Assembly: GCA_030762935.1 (NCBI GenBank)
Contig: CM060887.1
Location: 12,826,501 to 12,890,500 of the forward strand
Direction of reading: 5' to 3'
Source of the DNA: Hymenopus coronatus
Lineage: Eukaryota; Arthropoda; Insecta; Mantodea; Hymenopodidae
Length of the DNA stretch: 64,000 nucleotides
Shown here piece after piece: positions 11,440 through 25,629 of the stretch (position 1 is its first letter; the number at the start of each line of letters is the position of its first letter). The notes under the pieces were generated by a model that was not told the DNA's origin, searched no databases, and worked only from the letters and a program-made list of their open reading frames with translations. The translations under genes and the position numbers were made by a program.

Positions 11440-14400
11440 CTGAAGAGCAGAGCAAAAACACATTTATATAATACATTACTTTTAATGTATAGAGTCTTTT
11501 AAAGACAGTACAAACATTAAACTAATATAAATACTATGTTTGAGACACCAAAAAAATAATGTGTGTGTTGGGCAAACAGCAGGGTTTACAAAATGTCAGT
11601 TGTTTTCTTGTTTACTGTACAGCATTCTGTCTGCGATACCATGCACATGGCTCGAATTAAAATTCTTAGAGATGTTCCTAATATTCCTGCCCATGCACCA
11701 AAAATAAAATATAATGTTTTGATATCTTTGTGATTTGTTGAGAATAATCATTGTTGCATAGAGGTAAAATGGCTGAGATTAAATAGGTGATAGCATTAAT
11801 TAGAAGACAGCATTTTCTCTGCAATACCGTACACAGCATTTTGAGATAATGCCTTGAAATGGAAATGGAGTTTTATTTATGGACGCTCTTTAACTGCTGT
11901 GGTTTTCAGCATCCCATTCTATATTGGGTGTGAAAGGCTGCTAAATTTTTCTCAGAGGCTTGAGATTCTTTTATGTGCTGTAAATCTATGACATGGGACC
12001 AACGGCTTTACTTCCATTCCAAAGGAAGCCATGCTAAGGATTTTTATGCCTGAAATAATCTATTGTCCTCTGCTGGCTTTGAACTTGTGACCTTGGGTTT
12101 ATGAAGTTAGCATGGTAACCATTATACCACAGAGGACAACATGTCTTAAAATATGGCAATATCTTGCAAGATGGCATCTTTTAGTTGGAATGGGGTTGTT
12201 GATGTGTCAGGAAAACTCATTCTTTAAGATAAACCCACAACCAAGTGTCCATTGATTAAGATCTGCAGATCACGGAGGCCATTGTTGGGAACAGCCTACT
12301 GATATGATCGCCAAACATCTGCGTGATTGTTTTCCAAGGGTGCAAATGTGGGGTGGAGCTCCATCTTGTATGGAGATTGTTTTCCATATCGTAATTGCAG
12401 ACTATGATCAAAAATGACTCTCATATTTTAATTTAATGTCTTCATGAATTAAAAGTTTCTGTATGGTATGGCTTAACTTCAAAATTCATCATTAGCCAAT
12501 ATTTTTTCAAACAAGACGATAATGGAATGAGATAGCTCATTACAATAAATTGGAAGTGTTACTAAGCATGTTACAAACTTCAATATACCTAGACTGAGGA
12601 ATTAATGTGTTGGCATGTCATGCTGGCATGTTAGCTTAGTTTGTTAGAGCAGCAGCATAGTAAGCTGAAATTCTGTGGTTCAAATCTCAGCTATGCATTG
12701 AATTTTTCAGCTTTAATCTACAAATGACTTTTGTGGAAGAAGAATTAATTAATGATATAGATGTTTAACTGTAGGCTAGAAGTAAGAGAGTCTGAGATAT
12801 TTGTGGGTTTCTGCTTGTAAACTATTCTAATTCCCTCAAAAGGATGAATAGAGCCCTTCATAAAGATTTAGGATTACAGTGGTGAAGCTGAAGGAGTGTC
12901 AGAGGCTCGGGTTGTCCAAACTAAATATAAACAACTTACATGAATAGAAAAAAAAAAAGTAGAGAAAAAGTTGCTTGTATACTCCTAAACTATTTGCACA
13001 GCCTAAAAATTTAGAAATCTGGATAACACTGGACTTGTACATGCTGCTAAAAGGCAGGGACTTATTAGGTTTGCTATGCAACTGCTCCCCTCCAAAGCAT
13101 GTTACTGTAATGCTTATAGTCATTCTCAGATTCTAGACTCCGGCTTCCAAAGCATAGTGTGGAGCCGTGGATTATAAGGTATGTTAGTTTTTGTTTCTAC
13201 TCTGCTGGATCCATATAAAGACCAAACTGTTTGATCATAAACAGTATTAATGCCAGTAATATAATATGCATTTAAAAGATCATTCATTCTTTAATTATTC
13301 ACTCTTCAAGTATAATAGATCCAAAGCCATTGTCCAAAAAAATTAGCAGCATTTGTGGTGGAGATATTTTATTTCTTAAGCAATGTAGAGTCAATCTAAA
13401 AGGACATCTAAAGTAAGCTCCTGCCTCCACAGTCAATTATGACTAGGTACCTTTGCCACTGCAGGATTCCTTAAAATGTTGGTTCAAACAAAGTTAAAAT
13501 TAGAAAGTCCATGAATCATTAATTCTTCTTTTAAACTAAACTTTAGGAATGCCACTTTGTTAATAAGCTTTCAAGTAATAAATAGATATTGGAGTTTGAA
13601 AAGAACTACAAATAATTTACAAATAGTAAGTATGATACAAATTTAACTCAAAATTAAGTCTGCATATTTTAGCTTCTTAAAATTAAGTATAATCCCTTAA
13701 TGATAGGTTGTGACCAAAATTATATTATTCTCGAAATTAAACATCATAACTCTAAATTTTAAAACATTTAAATGTATGTAATTGAAACAATATTCAAATA
13801 TTTGAATTGATAAACTTACCAACAATGTGATTATGGTGTGCATGCAAATGTGTAAGTTTGGGCATTTTGTACACTGCATGCGGCAGAGCAATGTAGGCAT
13901 TATGTGAGATGTCCAAACGCTCCAGTTCAGCCAGGTCCGCTAGTTCTTCAGGTAACTTGCTCATCTGATTGTTGGACAAGTTCAGTTCTGTAACAATAGT
14001 TGAACATCAATGTTAAAACCTTCTTTGATTCTGATGGTCTCTGATCTGAAAACTATATTTCAAAAAGCTTATTCTATTTATTTCTTGTTAATCAGGATAA
14101 ACTTCCATTTAATATTTAATTGTAGACATAAAAAACATACAGTAGGCTAAGATATTCTTAAAAAAAACATATCACTATATAATGCATTGAAATTCCATGC
14201 TCTTTGCATAACCATGAGAAAAAATCTCTACTTCTTATTTAAGAAAAGTATAAGCATTTCAAAATTCAAATCAATAACAAGATGTATCTCTGAAGTTAAC
14301 CCCTCCTAAAAAAATATTTCACATAACTTGTTTTAAAATGTGGTTGCTATGGGATTTAAATCATTTTTTTGCATGGCCACTTGACAAGTTACTGTATGAG

Positions 14401-16576
14401 AAAAGTATGAGTATTTTAAATTGAAACAATAACAAGGAATATCTCAAAAACGGTCAACTCCACGAAAAACTGTATCAGACATAAATTGTGTGCTTCAACG
14501 AGATCTACATATTTGTGCAGTAAGTTTTTTCTATCTCTTATGGTTTACTAGTTATGCAAAATTCAGTAAAATTCATCCAGAATAAAAAGGTCTTCAGAGG
14601 CTATTCCCAGAAAATTTTGTCATGTAAATATCTTTAATATACGACATTTTAATAAAAATCGTTAGTCATTTTTGAGAAAATCAAAATTTTCAAAACGCTT
14701 TCCATGTAAAGGGGTTTAGACTGGTAGAATTTTCCCCAAAATTTTTGTATCGCATTCCTGGAAGATACTAAATTTAAATACCAAGTTTGGTGTTTTACTG
14801 ATTTTTCGTTTTTGAGTTGTCAAAATGTAAATGGCGTGTTATTTATGGACGCTCTTTAACTGCTGTGGTTCTCAGCATCCCATTCTGAATTGGGCGTGAA
14901 AGACCGCTTAATTTTGCTCAGAGACCTCTATCAGGCTTGAGGTTCTTTTACGTGCCGTAAATCTACGACACGGGACCAACGGCTTTACTTCCCTTCCGAA
15001 GGAAGCCATTTTACCAAGTTTGGTGTTTTACCGATTTTTCGTTTTTGAGCTGTCATGTTCACGGACACATACACGGGCCTTTCTCTAAAATGCCTTTTTT
15101 GGGATACAGGGGACCCTAAAACTTGCATTTCCGGTGAAATCTCGGTAACGAATTTTTGGGTGGAATTCAATACCTTCTCTATGCACAATGTACATAGTAC
15201 GTGTAGAGAAAGTAAAAATGTAAAAAAGTAACCAAGGTTTATTTCAAAGAATTAGACATACTTCGATACCACGAGTATCGAAGTATGACGGTATAGAGAT
15301 CCCATCTTTAGTTGTAGTATTTATTACATCTTCAGGTGCAATAAAGCTGTAAGAGGAAAAACCCCTGAGCCATAAGCAGTCACTTGTTTTTCCACGTGGT
15401 GGGCGATCGTCCAATGTTTCTGCTGCGTAGGTATTTGCTTGCAGCATCTGACGGTTTATATAGGCATTAGTGCTCTTTTAACTGGGAATTTTGCCCGCGG
15501 TTCCGCCGACCTTTGCCAAATGGGAAACTTTACTTGCGCACATTTTGCATTCAGGACATCGGACTGCCGTCCTGTCGTTTCTTTGTAGTTCAGTTCGTTT
15601 TAAGAACATTAGCATCAAAAACTGATTAACATGTTTTAAAATAAAGCGTTTTAGAGAATGGACCACTGAAAATTATATTTTCTAAATTTTTTCTGTGAAT
15701 TTGGCTAAAATTTTAATGTGAAGTTAAAACTTAAATAAACACTGAACGCTTTTAAATTACAGTTATTGAATTCAAGTTATTGAATTCAATAACTGTATTA
15801 TTGAATTTTAAAGTGAATTTTACTGTCCTATTCCAAATATACTATACGATGACATTTTAAAAAAAATCTGATGTGTACCATTCAAATGACTTTCTCCATA
15901 TCCCTGCAACAAATAATTCTTAAAAAGCTTATACTTCTATTTACTTTATGCTAATCAGAAAAAAATTAGCAGAAATAGTCTTATTACTCGCTTCCTTGTA
16001 AGTAGAAGCGAAATAAGGGACAACCGTAGGTTAAAATGATAGTCGAAAGCTGGTTGCTATGTCAATGAAGTTCCTTTGTTTATATGGATAGGTGTTGAAA
16101 GTTCCTGTATGAGAAAAGTATACGTTTTTTATAGCAGAAACCAAAAATAAGGAATGTCACAAAAACGACGAACTCCACGAAAAAAATGTATATAACATAA
16201 ATTGTGTGTTTTAAAGTGCTCTACATTTTTTGTGTAGTAAGTTTTTGTCCATCTTTTACAGTTTAGCAGTCATTCAAAATTTAGTAAAATTCATCCAGAA
16301 TAAACTACCTTTCAGAGGATATTCCCAGAAAATTCAAGATATACATTTCATTTGTCAGGTAAATGTGTTTAATATCCGAAATTTTAATCAAAATCGTTAA
16401 GAGCCATTTTGAGAAAATCGAAATTTTCGAAAAAAGTTCCATGTAAAGGGTAGTTGGGGGTGGGGGGATTTTTCTCAAAATCTTCGTGTCGCATCCCTGG
16501 AAGATACTAAACTTAAATACCAAGTTTGGTATTTTACCGACTTTTCGTTTTTGAGTTATCGTGTTCACAGACACAC

Positions 16577-16625
<49 letters not shown>

Positions 16626-17191
16626 CCTTTTTGTGAAAATGCTTTTTTTGGATATTGGAGGCCCTAAAACATATATTTCCGGTGAAATCTCGGTATCGAA
16701 TTTTTGGTGGAGTGCAATACTTTCTCTATACACTATGTACACAGTGCGTATGGAGAAAGTAATAAACTTCGTTTATCTGTTCATTGTGCACAAAACTATT
16801 GCATATGTTTTAAGTCGTCTTTTGCTCAAAAGAAAACGATTTTAAACACTGCTCATTACAGGTTTTTATATTTTACAACTCCTTTTTTTGCTTAAAAAAA
16901 CTCAAAAGCGTATAAGATGAAATATGTTTATGGCCGTTTTAGTTACTTAAAGTTTAAAAATGAACTCAAAAAGTTTAAAAGAATTGGATGAAAACTATAC
17001 TGTGGAGATTTTTAAGCAGAAAGATTTCCGAGAAAAATCTGTGGCCCACTCACATGCCTTTCTCTACTTATTCTGAAACAAACTACAACCCCCCCCCCCC
17101 ACCACATACACATTCCCATTTCCACATTTCCCAGTCGGGAATCGAATCGCTCTACCAGCAGGCAAGTGCTCTAACGACGGAGATGGCCAGA

Positions 17192-17253
<62 letters not shown>

Positions 17254-20200
17254 ACCCAGAATGGGTGATCAGTCCAATCCTGGTATAAGAGTGAGGAAGA
17301 ATGTGATATGAAATGACGGTGGTATAGATGAAAAGATATATGATTATGGAACAGATGGTGGAATGAATAGCGAGGAAGCCGTAATACCCGGAGAAAACCC
17401 TCCAGATACTTATTGTTCACCAAAAATCCCAAAGGTGGTCCTCTGAGATCGAACCTGGGCCAAGTTGGGGCCACGGTGTTCACCATATCTTAAACATATG
17501 CTATTTTAATCATGATCGTTACAACAAATTTTGAGAAAAATAAAAAATAATGGAAGATTTTCCATGTAATGGCTTGTTTTCAGTGGAAGATTTTTTTCAA
17601 AATCTTCATCCTTTGAAGATGCTGAACTTAAGTATCAAATTTCGTATTTAATCATACAAACACATACTTTTTCCTGAAAATGTGTTTTTTTTCTCTCCCC
17701 TTTTTACTTTTTGTACACATATTATGTACATAATGTATAGGAGGTGTAATTATTTTAGTTATATCAATTGCAATCTTATTTTTAATACCTTTAACTATTA
17801 CAAATTCACGAGGATTACAATATTATCCAATTAACCAATTTATATTTTGAATCATAGTTATAATTGTAATTGTATTAACTTGAATTGGAGCTCGTCCTGT
17901 TGAAACCCTTATATTTTAACAGATCAGATTTAGAGAACGTGTTGTATTCTCGAGATTTCACCGGAAATACATGTTTTGAGACCCCCTGAATCCAAAAAAT
18001 AATCCGTTTTAGAAAAAGGCCAGTGTGTGGCTATGGACAACATATGTTAAATACCAAACTTAGTATTTAAGTTGAGGAACACCAACTTACCTGTAATGAG
18101 TGAGAACTTGACTGCAAACTTGGGTGGTATTTTTGTGATGACGTTACTAGAGAGATTGCAGCCTTTGAGTTCGGTATGTCGCATCAGATGATACACGGCA
18201 TCAGGAACCTGCATCAGCTGACATTCTGACAGATCTGCAAACAGATATAACCTCTCAGTTAGAAAGGGAACAGCAGAGCACTTTCCTTTGCATTTTATTT
18301 CCAACAAGAAAAATGTTAAGTATAAATATATCAAACCAAAAATGCAAATAGGCAAGACTTCAACCCAGTTTTATGTCATAAGTTTTCTACACATTAAAGC
18401 TACCCAATTCCTGCTAACTACGATTAATGGTTTTAATTAAGTAATTAACATGATGTATACAGGAGCCTGAGACACCAGTCAACAGATTGAAACGAAATGG
18501 ACACCTCAGAAAGAGATTGTAGCGCTTAGAAGTCTGAATTGCATTTTAATTAATAGGGGAATGAATGAGAATCCATAACCTAACCTCACAGACTTTCGTG
18601 GCTTTGGTGTAAGGTCAGCCTCTAATACCCAATGTCGCGGGTTCTATCCCAGGTGATGCATTTTTTCGAACGCAAGCACAGCTTCCTTCGAAGGAAAAGA
18701 AAGCCGTGCTGTTTATTTGCATGAAATAGAAGGTCCCTGGACAAATTCCACTATTTCACGTTCCAATATCATGATTTCGTCCTGTCATCTATGGGCGATA
18801 AACTAATCACTCATTATGTGCGCATAGTGGGGAATTGCAAATTAGAAATCCCACCCAATCTAAGAAAACACCATTAGGTGTCCAAAAATACGCCAATATA
18901 GCGTAATGAAACTTGATTTGAGTAAGAGTAGAGGCTTCCAGAATCGTGCAGCAGAGTATCGCAAGTATGTTTCAATAGTTCTTTTCGGTTCTAGCATGAC
19001 CCCTGGGAGGCAGGAAGGACAAATCCGGACGTAATATGCGCTAGTATGGATGGGATATCTAACGATTCCACCCTGACGCCCTAGTTACATGTTGATATTT
19101 CACGGAAAAGTTGCTGCCTATACGTAAATGTAGGTTTTCTTTATGTTACTTTTTGTCAGAGTTTGCAGAACTTTTTTCATAATTTCAATGAGTAATATAC
19201 ATATTCGTTCACATTTCTTCCAGAAAAGTGCGTTGCTATGCTACTGCCTGCACAATGAGTAATCGGACAAAGTGTTGACCTATTTATGTAACTGACCATT
19301 AATTAGAGGATACCCCAAGAGCAGGAAGCTTGGCTAGTGCACAGCGTCTGTGCGCGTTCCAACAAGCTCACCTCTTTCTGTCCGACATTTTCTAGATTTA
19401 GCAACGCAACTACGCAGGTGCGCTAGCAAAGGTGACTGATCCCCTTCTGGAAATAGCACCTGAACACGTGTTTCTCATAGCATTTTTACTTGGTATTTAA
19501 GTTTGGTATCTCGCAAGGATGCGACACGAAGATTTTCAAGAAAATCTTCCCACCCCGAACTACCCTTTACATGGAACTTTTTTCGAAAATGTTGATTTTC
19601 TCAAAAGTGGCTCTTAACGATTTTGATTAAAATATCGTATGTTAAAGATATTTACCTGACAAATAATAAGTATATCTTGAATTTTCTGGGAATAGGCTCT
19701 GAAGATACCGTTATTCTGGATGAATGTTACGGAATTTTTTATAACTGCTAAACCGTAAGAGTTGGACAAAAACTTGCCACACAAAACATGTAGAGCACAT
19801 TAAAACACACAATTTATGTTATACACTTTTTTGTCGTGGAGTTGGTCGTTTTTGAGATATACCATGTTTTTGGTTTCATGTTTAAAAAACTTGTACTTTT
19901 CTCATACAGGAATTTGTCAACTCGTGTCCATACAAACAAAGGAACTTCAGTCACCTAGTAACCAGGTTTTTACTTCATTTTAACCTATGATACTCCCATA
20001 TTTCGCTTCTTCTTACAGTAATAGGACTATTTCTGCTAATTTTTTCTCGATTAGCATGAAGTAAAAAGAGGAATAAGGTTATTAACAATTTTTTACACAA
20101 AAGTAGAGAAAGTCATGTGAATGGAACAGATCATATTTTTACGGCTGGGCTATCTCAAGAGTTATGTAAAGCTGAGACAAAGCTGTAATCTGAACTGGAG

Positions 20201-22395
20201 TAGAAAGAGGTGCTGTAACGATGAAAGACGAAAGTTGTGCCACCTCTCACGCGATGAGGTAATGGCAGCCAGTCGCTGTTACACAGTAAGTGGTAATACA
20301 CTAATTAATTGCGAGAGATTCTCTCCTCGCCGCTTTCTACACCCACAACAACTTTCATTTAAACATGCAAGAAAACAGTTGAAATTTATATTAACTTGAA
20401 GTTGAAATATTCGATGTTTTTACTTTCTCTACACGTACTATGTGCATAATGTATTGCACTCCACCAAAAAATTCGATACCGAGATTTCACCGGAAATATG
20501 TTTTAGGTTCCCCTGTATAAAAAAAAAAAATATTTTCAGAAAAAGGTCTTGTGTGTGTGTGTGAACACGATAACACGGAATGTCGGTAAAATACCAAACT
20601 TGGTATTTAAGTTTGGTATCTTTCAAGCTTGCGACACGTATATTTTCAAGAAAATCCCGCCAACTACCTTTTACATGAAATTTGTTTCGAAAATGGTTTT
20701 CTCAAAAATGGCTAACGATTTTGATTAAAATATCGTATATTAAAGATATTTACCTGACAAATAAAATATATATCTTGAATTTTCTGGGAATAGCCTCTGA
20801 AGACTACTTTATTCTGGATGAATTTTACGGAATTTTGCTTAACAGCTAAACCGGTAAGAGACGGACAAAAACTTACCACACAAAAAATATAGAACATGTT
20901 AAAACACACAATTTATGTCATGTACATTTTTTCGTGGAGTTGATCGTTTTTTAGATATTCTTTGTTATTTATTTCAGCTTTAAAAAACGTATACTTTTCT
21001 CATACAGGAATTTGTCAATTCCTGTCCATACAAACAAAGGAACTTCAGTCACATAGCAACCAGCTTTTAACTGTACTTTTAACCTATGGTACTCCCTTAT
21101 TTCGCTTCTACTTACAAGGAAGCAAGTAATAAGACTATTTCTGCTAATTTTTGCTCGATTAGCATGAAGTAAACAGAAACATAAGCTTATTAACAATAAT
21201 TTGTTGCAGAGATGTAGAGAAAGTCATGTGAATTTAACACATCAGAATTTTTTTTTTTTCAACGCAGATGTTTTACTCTTTCATCCTTAAAGATTTGAGC
21301 CGAGAAGTCACTGTCACTTTGAGGGTAACCTTTTCAATCCAAAAATTCATGTACGGTATCCAAAGTGAAACACAGTAATTATTTTATCTACATTTGCAAC
21401 ATTCTCTCTCAACTCCTCCATAACGATTTATGAACTTCACGCCGATCTTTTTCGTACACTGGTTCATCCTTGATTACTGTTAAATTATGCGCCATTTTCT
21501 CGCTGAAGACTCGTTCATTGTATTGTCGCAATACACTTGCGTTATTTGCCTATCAAATTTGATTGGCCGAACATTTTGTGCATTAAAAAAAAAACGAATT
21601 AAGTTCTTTGGCGGTAGAAAAGTATAATTGAAAAAAAATATAATAGCATTGAGAAACTGGTACCACGTGACAATAAATATCTTGACAGAATGAAGATTAC
21701 GTTGAAAAATAGAGTAAGCTACTGTAACTTTGTAAATAAATATATATGTTAATATCCTTCGTTATCATTTAGTTATGCCAAATCGTCTGTCGCTTTCTGA
21801 ATGGCCCTCGCAACACCGCCGCTGTATCTGCGGCTCTGACATTTTGCATGATAGAGAGAGGCACTGTTGCCTAATCTTGCCACTAGCCTATACATGTGAT
21901 ATCCCTTCGAAAACTGTAACGTTAACTATAGGATCGTTAAATTATAAGGTTACCGATGTCGCGGCCTCTCTCCACTGCGCGAGAGATCCGAGAGTGGCCG
22001 GGAAAGTGGTACGTACGTGTCTTAAGATAAATTACGGAAATGTTGATCTTCTGCTCACATACGCGCAGCACAGTTTGCGAAAATATTTTCGCTCACTCCT
22101 CTAAGCCTAGCAACAGGAATTTCTATAGATAACACAGGGATTTCTGCTGCTGAGCTTAGGTGAATGAGCGAGAACATTTTTAACTTGTTATACTTCCTGT
22201 TTGGGAGCAGATGGTCAATAATTTCAGCATTTATTTAAGGTATGGTCTCCAGTGCGCCTTTGCCAGCACCACTTTCCCGGCGACTCTCGGATCTCTCGCG
22301 TAGTGGAAAGAGGCCGCGAGAGGGATTACCTAATAATTTAATGACCCTAAATAACAATAAATGTTATATCTATAACAAGGATAATGCTGTAAATC

Positions 22396-22434
<39 letters not shown>

Positions 22435-25400
22435 ATCTAAAGCAAACAACTATTCACGACACATGCTGTGCTTACAAGAGAATTGGCAACATAGTCAGTG
22501 CCGACACATGAGGGAAGAAGCGTGTAATTGGTCCTAGCAGACAGCTTCCCCCCTTGGCTGTGCGCGTCAGCCCAGCACTGCAAACCTTGCCGATTTTCCT
22601 TCTCTGTCGCGTTTTGTTTTGAGTGTAGCAGAGCTCTAGCCAATAACAGTAAACTATATGTACAAAAAAAAAAAAAAAACGTAACGGGAAACCAAATTAG
22701 AGTGCCGATGCATCTGTCGAAATGAAACGAATCACATTTCTTTACTTTGGAAATTCACAGCGCTGGTATTGCTAAAGGTGGCCATACTAAATGCGCACAG
22801 GATTATTAAAAAATACTTTACACTTTTGGAGATGTATTCCTGACATCAAAACAAGAAAATAGAGTTATATAAACGTATGCTCTAAAACGCCTCGTTTTCG
22901 CTTTATCAATTTCTTAAATGAAAGTTATCTTCAAAGGCTTTCCGGGCCCAACCTAATGATTTAATTTATTTATGCACTCATTCATAGAATCAGAGTTGGC
23001 CTTGTGTTTCATGGCTACTTGTTAACATTATCAGATGTGTAATACATTCCCCCAGCACGCCTTACAAGTGCTATCTACAGGAACTTCATTAAGACCACTT
23101 CCCCATAATTATTAAAAAAATGTTCCTCTGCAAATAAGAAACATGTGGTTTATGCATCATGTTCTAACACGTTTTATCTTATTATTCGAGATGCATGGCT
23201 GGTACTAGCATGACAAATGGATAGATAGAGGAGGATCAGTTCCATGGCCCGCACGTTCCGCCGACCTCAATCCTTTGGATTTTTATCTTTTGGGGCACAT
23301 TAAACCATTGGTTTAAGCAGCAGACATCCCGAATGAAGAAACTCTTAATCCATGTATCATGAAAGCCTGCGAATCATACAACACCGATTGGCAGTATTTG
23401 ACATTCCATGCTTCAACGAGTGCATGCGTGTCTAGACGCAAGAGGAGGGCATTAGGATCATTTGCTATAAGTGGTGTTTGTGTGGAACACCTAACAAGCT
23501 GAATATGTCAAAAATAGAATAATGTGTCACTTTAAAATGTTTCGGTTAGTAGCATTTTGAACCTCAATAAATTGAGAACGAAGGGTTTTGGGACATTATT
23601 AACATCTTTACTTTCTCTACACATACTATGTTTAGTGTTCAGAGAAGGTATTGTATTACACCCAAAAATTCGATACCAAGATTTCACCGGAAATACATGT
23701 TTTGGGTCCCCCTGAATCCGAAAAGAAACATTTTTAGAAGAAGGGCTGTATGTAAATGTATGTGGACAGCATAACTCATAAACGAAAAGATCGTTAAATA
23801 CCAAACTTGGTATTTAAGTTTGGTATCTTCCAAGGATGCGACCCGAGATTTTCAAGAAAATCCCCCCCATCTACCCTTTACATGGGAAAAAATTCGAAAA
23901 TGTTGATTTTCTCAAAAATGGCTCTAACCATTTTGATTAAAATGTCGTATATTAAAGCTTACATCACAAATAAAATATATATATTCGATTTTCTGGGAAT
24001 AGCTTCTGCTCATTCCGGATGAATTTTGTATAACTGCTAAACCGTAAGCGATACACAAAATCTTGATAAGCATGTAAATCTTGTTAAAACACACCATTTA
24101 TGTCATACATTTTTGTTACAAAGCTGACCGAGATATTCCTTGTTATTAGTTTCGATTTTAAATACGCTTCTCAAACTGGGTCGCCTTTCGTTTCATTACT
24201 CTTTTGTTTTTCTGGAAATGGAAAGGAAACAGAACTTCAATTGTTCACATATCGCCCGGCTTTTAAAAGATTTGACTCGCTTGTATCAATAAAAAAATTC
24301 CCTGTGCATCCCAGAAAACATTCGCCATAATCTTGTTAGCTGACAAAATTGAGCTTTAACCTGGTATGTTCCCTTATTTCCCTTCTGCTTATAAGGAACT
24401 TTGCAATAAGACCAATTCTGTTAATGTCGTTTAGCATAATATAGGTAAAATAATAATCGTTTGTAAAAAGATTTGTTTTCGTAAAACAGGTAGGGAAAGT
24501 CATGTGAATGCAGCACATCAGATGCTTTTTAAATACCGTACTTGCTTTTCTGAAGCGATTCAGACATTGAGGGAGCCGCAGAGACCGGCTTGTCCTAGTG
24601 CGCATTCTCTCCTCTAACGGAAGCAAGACGAACTAGACTGCAGACGGAAACGAATCTGACAAAGCAGCTGATTGTTGGCATGAAGGTGAACAGGAAAAGG
24701 TGGCCATGGTGAGTAAGCCTTCAGAGACGTGACTCACGCAAAGAAATACTGAATCATAACTTACCAAGAGTGCCAGTTTCCTCGGCTTCTTCACAGCGAT
24801 GTACAACTCGAGTAACACCACTCGCCATTGCTAGACCACAATGCTCCTACCTGTGTGTGACGCCTTCACACTAAATCAGCTGGACAGGCCAAGACTATTT
24901 TTGAAAACGGCGCAGAATCTGAGAGTCTTCAGTAAATTTTTGGTTTGCTTTGCTACAGAACCTTCCACTCTCGAGGCGATCCCTGAAGTTACAGAATGAA
25001 AATAAACTTGTCTTTTCTTGACAAATGACAGACCTTATATTGGTCATTACACAGGAAAGGTGCCCGCTTAGGTGGTAGCGTGTCTGCCTCACATTCAACA
25101 AGTCGCGGGTTCGAATACCGCTTAGGGTGAGTTATCCGGATAGGGTTTTCTTTTTTCAGCGCTTACCCTTATCCTGAGAAGACGAATATCGACTAACTTC
25201 CATGGACCCCGAGATCATTTGAGCATCATTTCACCAACTTCATTCATTGTCTGATATGATCAACGAGGTTTAAAGGACGCTAAGTTACCCACACCCCAAA
25301 AAAGTGGAAACAAGAAATGCCAGGAACAGATTTGTGAACACATACAACAGTTTCACATGCGGTTAAAATGAAACATTTTAAACAAACTTTAATTTCTGTA

Positions 25401-25577
25401 CTTGCTGTTTATACACAATGTATGTTGAATAGCAACAATTTTTACTTTCTCTACCGAGTATGTACGTACATATGTGGAGAAGGTAGGTTTTGCATTCTAT
25501 CCAAAAATTCCATACCGATATTTCACCGGAAATACATTTTTGAGAACCCCCGAATAAAGAAAACACATTTTTATAAA

Positions 25578-25629
<52 letters not shown>

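Noticed and set aside
16305..16742. 145-codon frame with a long Cys-Val run
   Set aside because: It is translated family A with a CA microsatellite; similar frames recur in other copies with different breaks.
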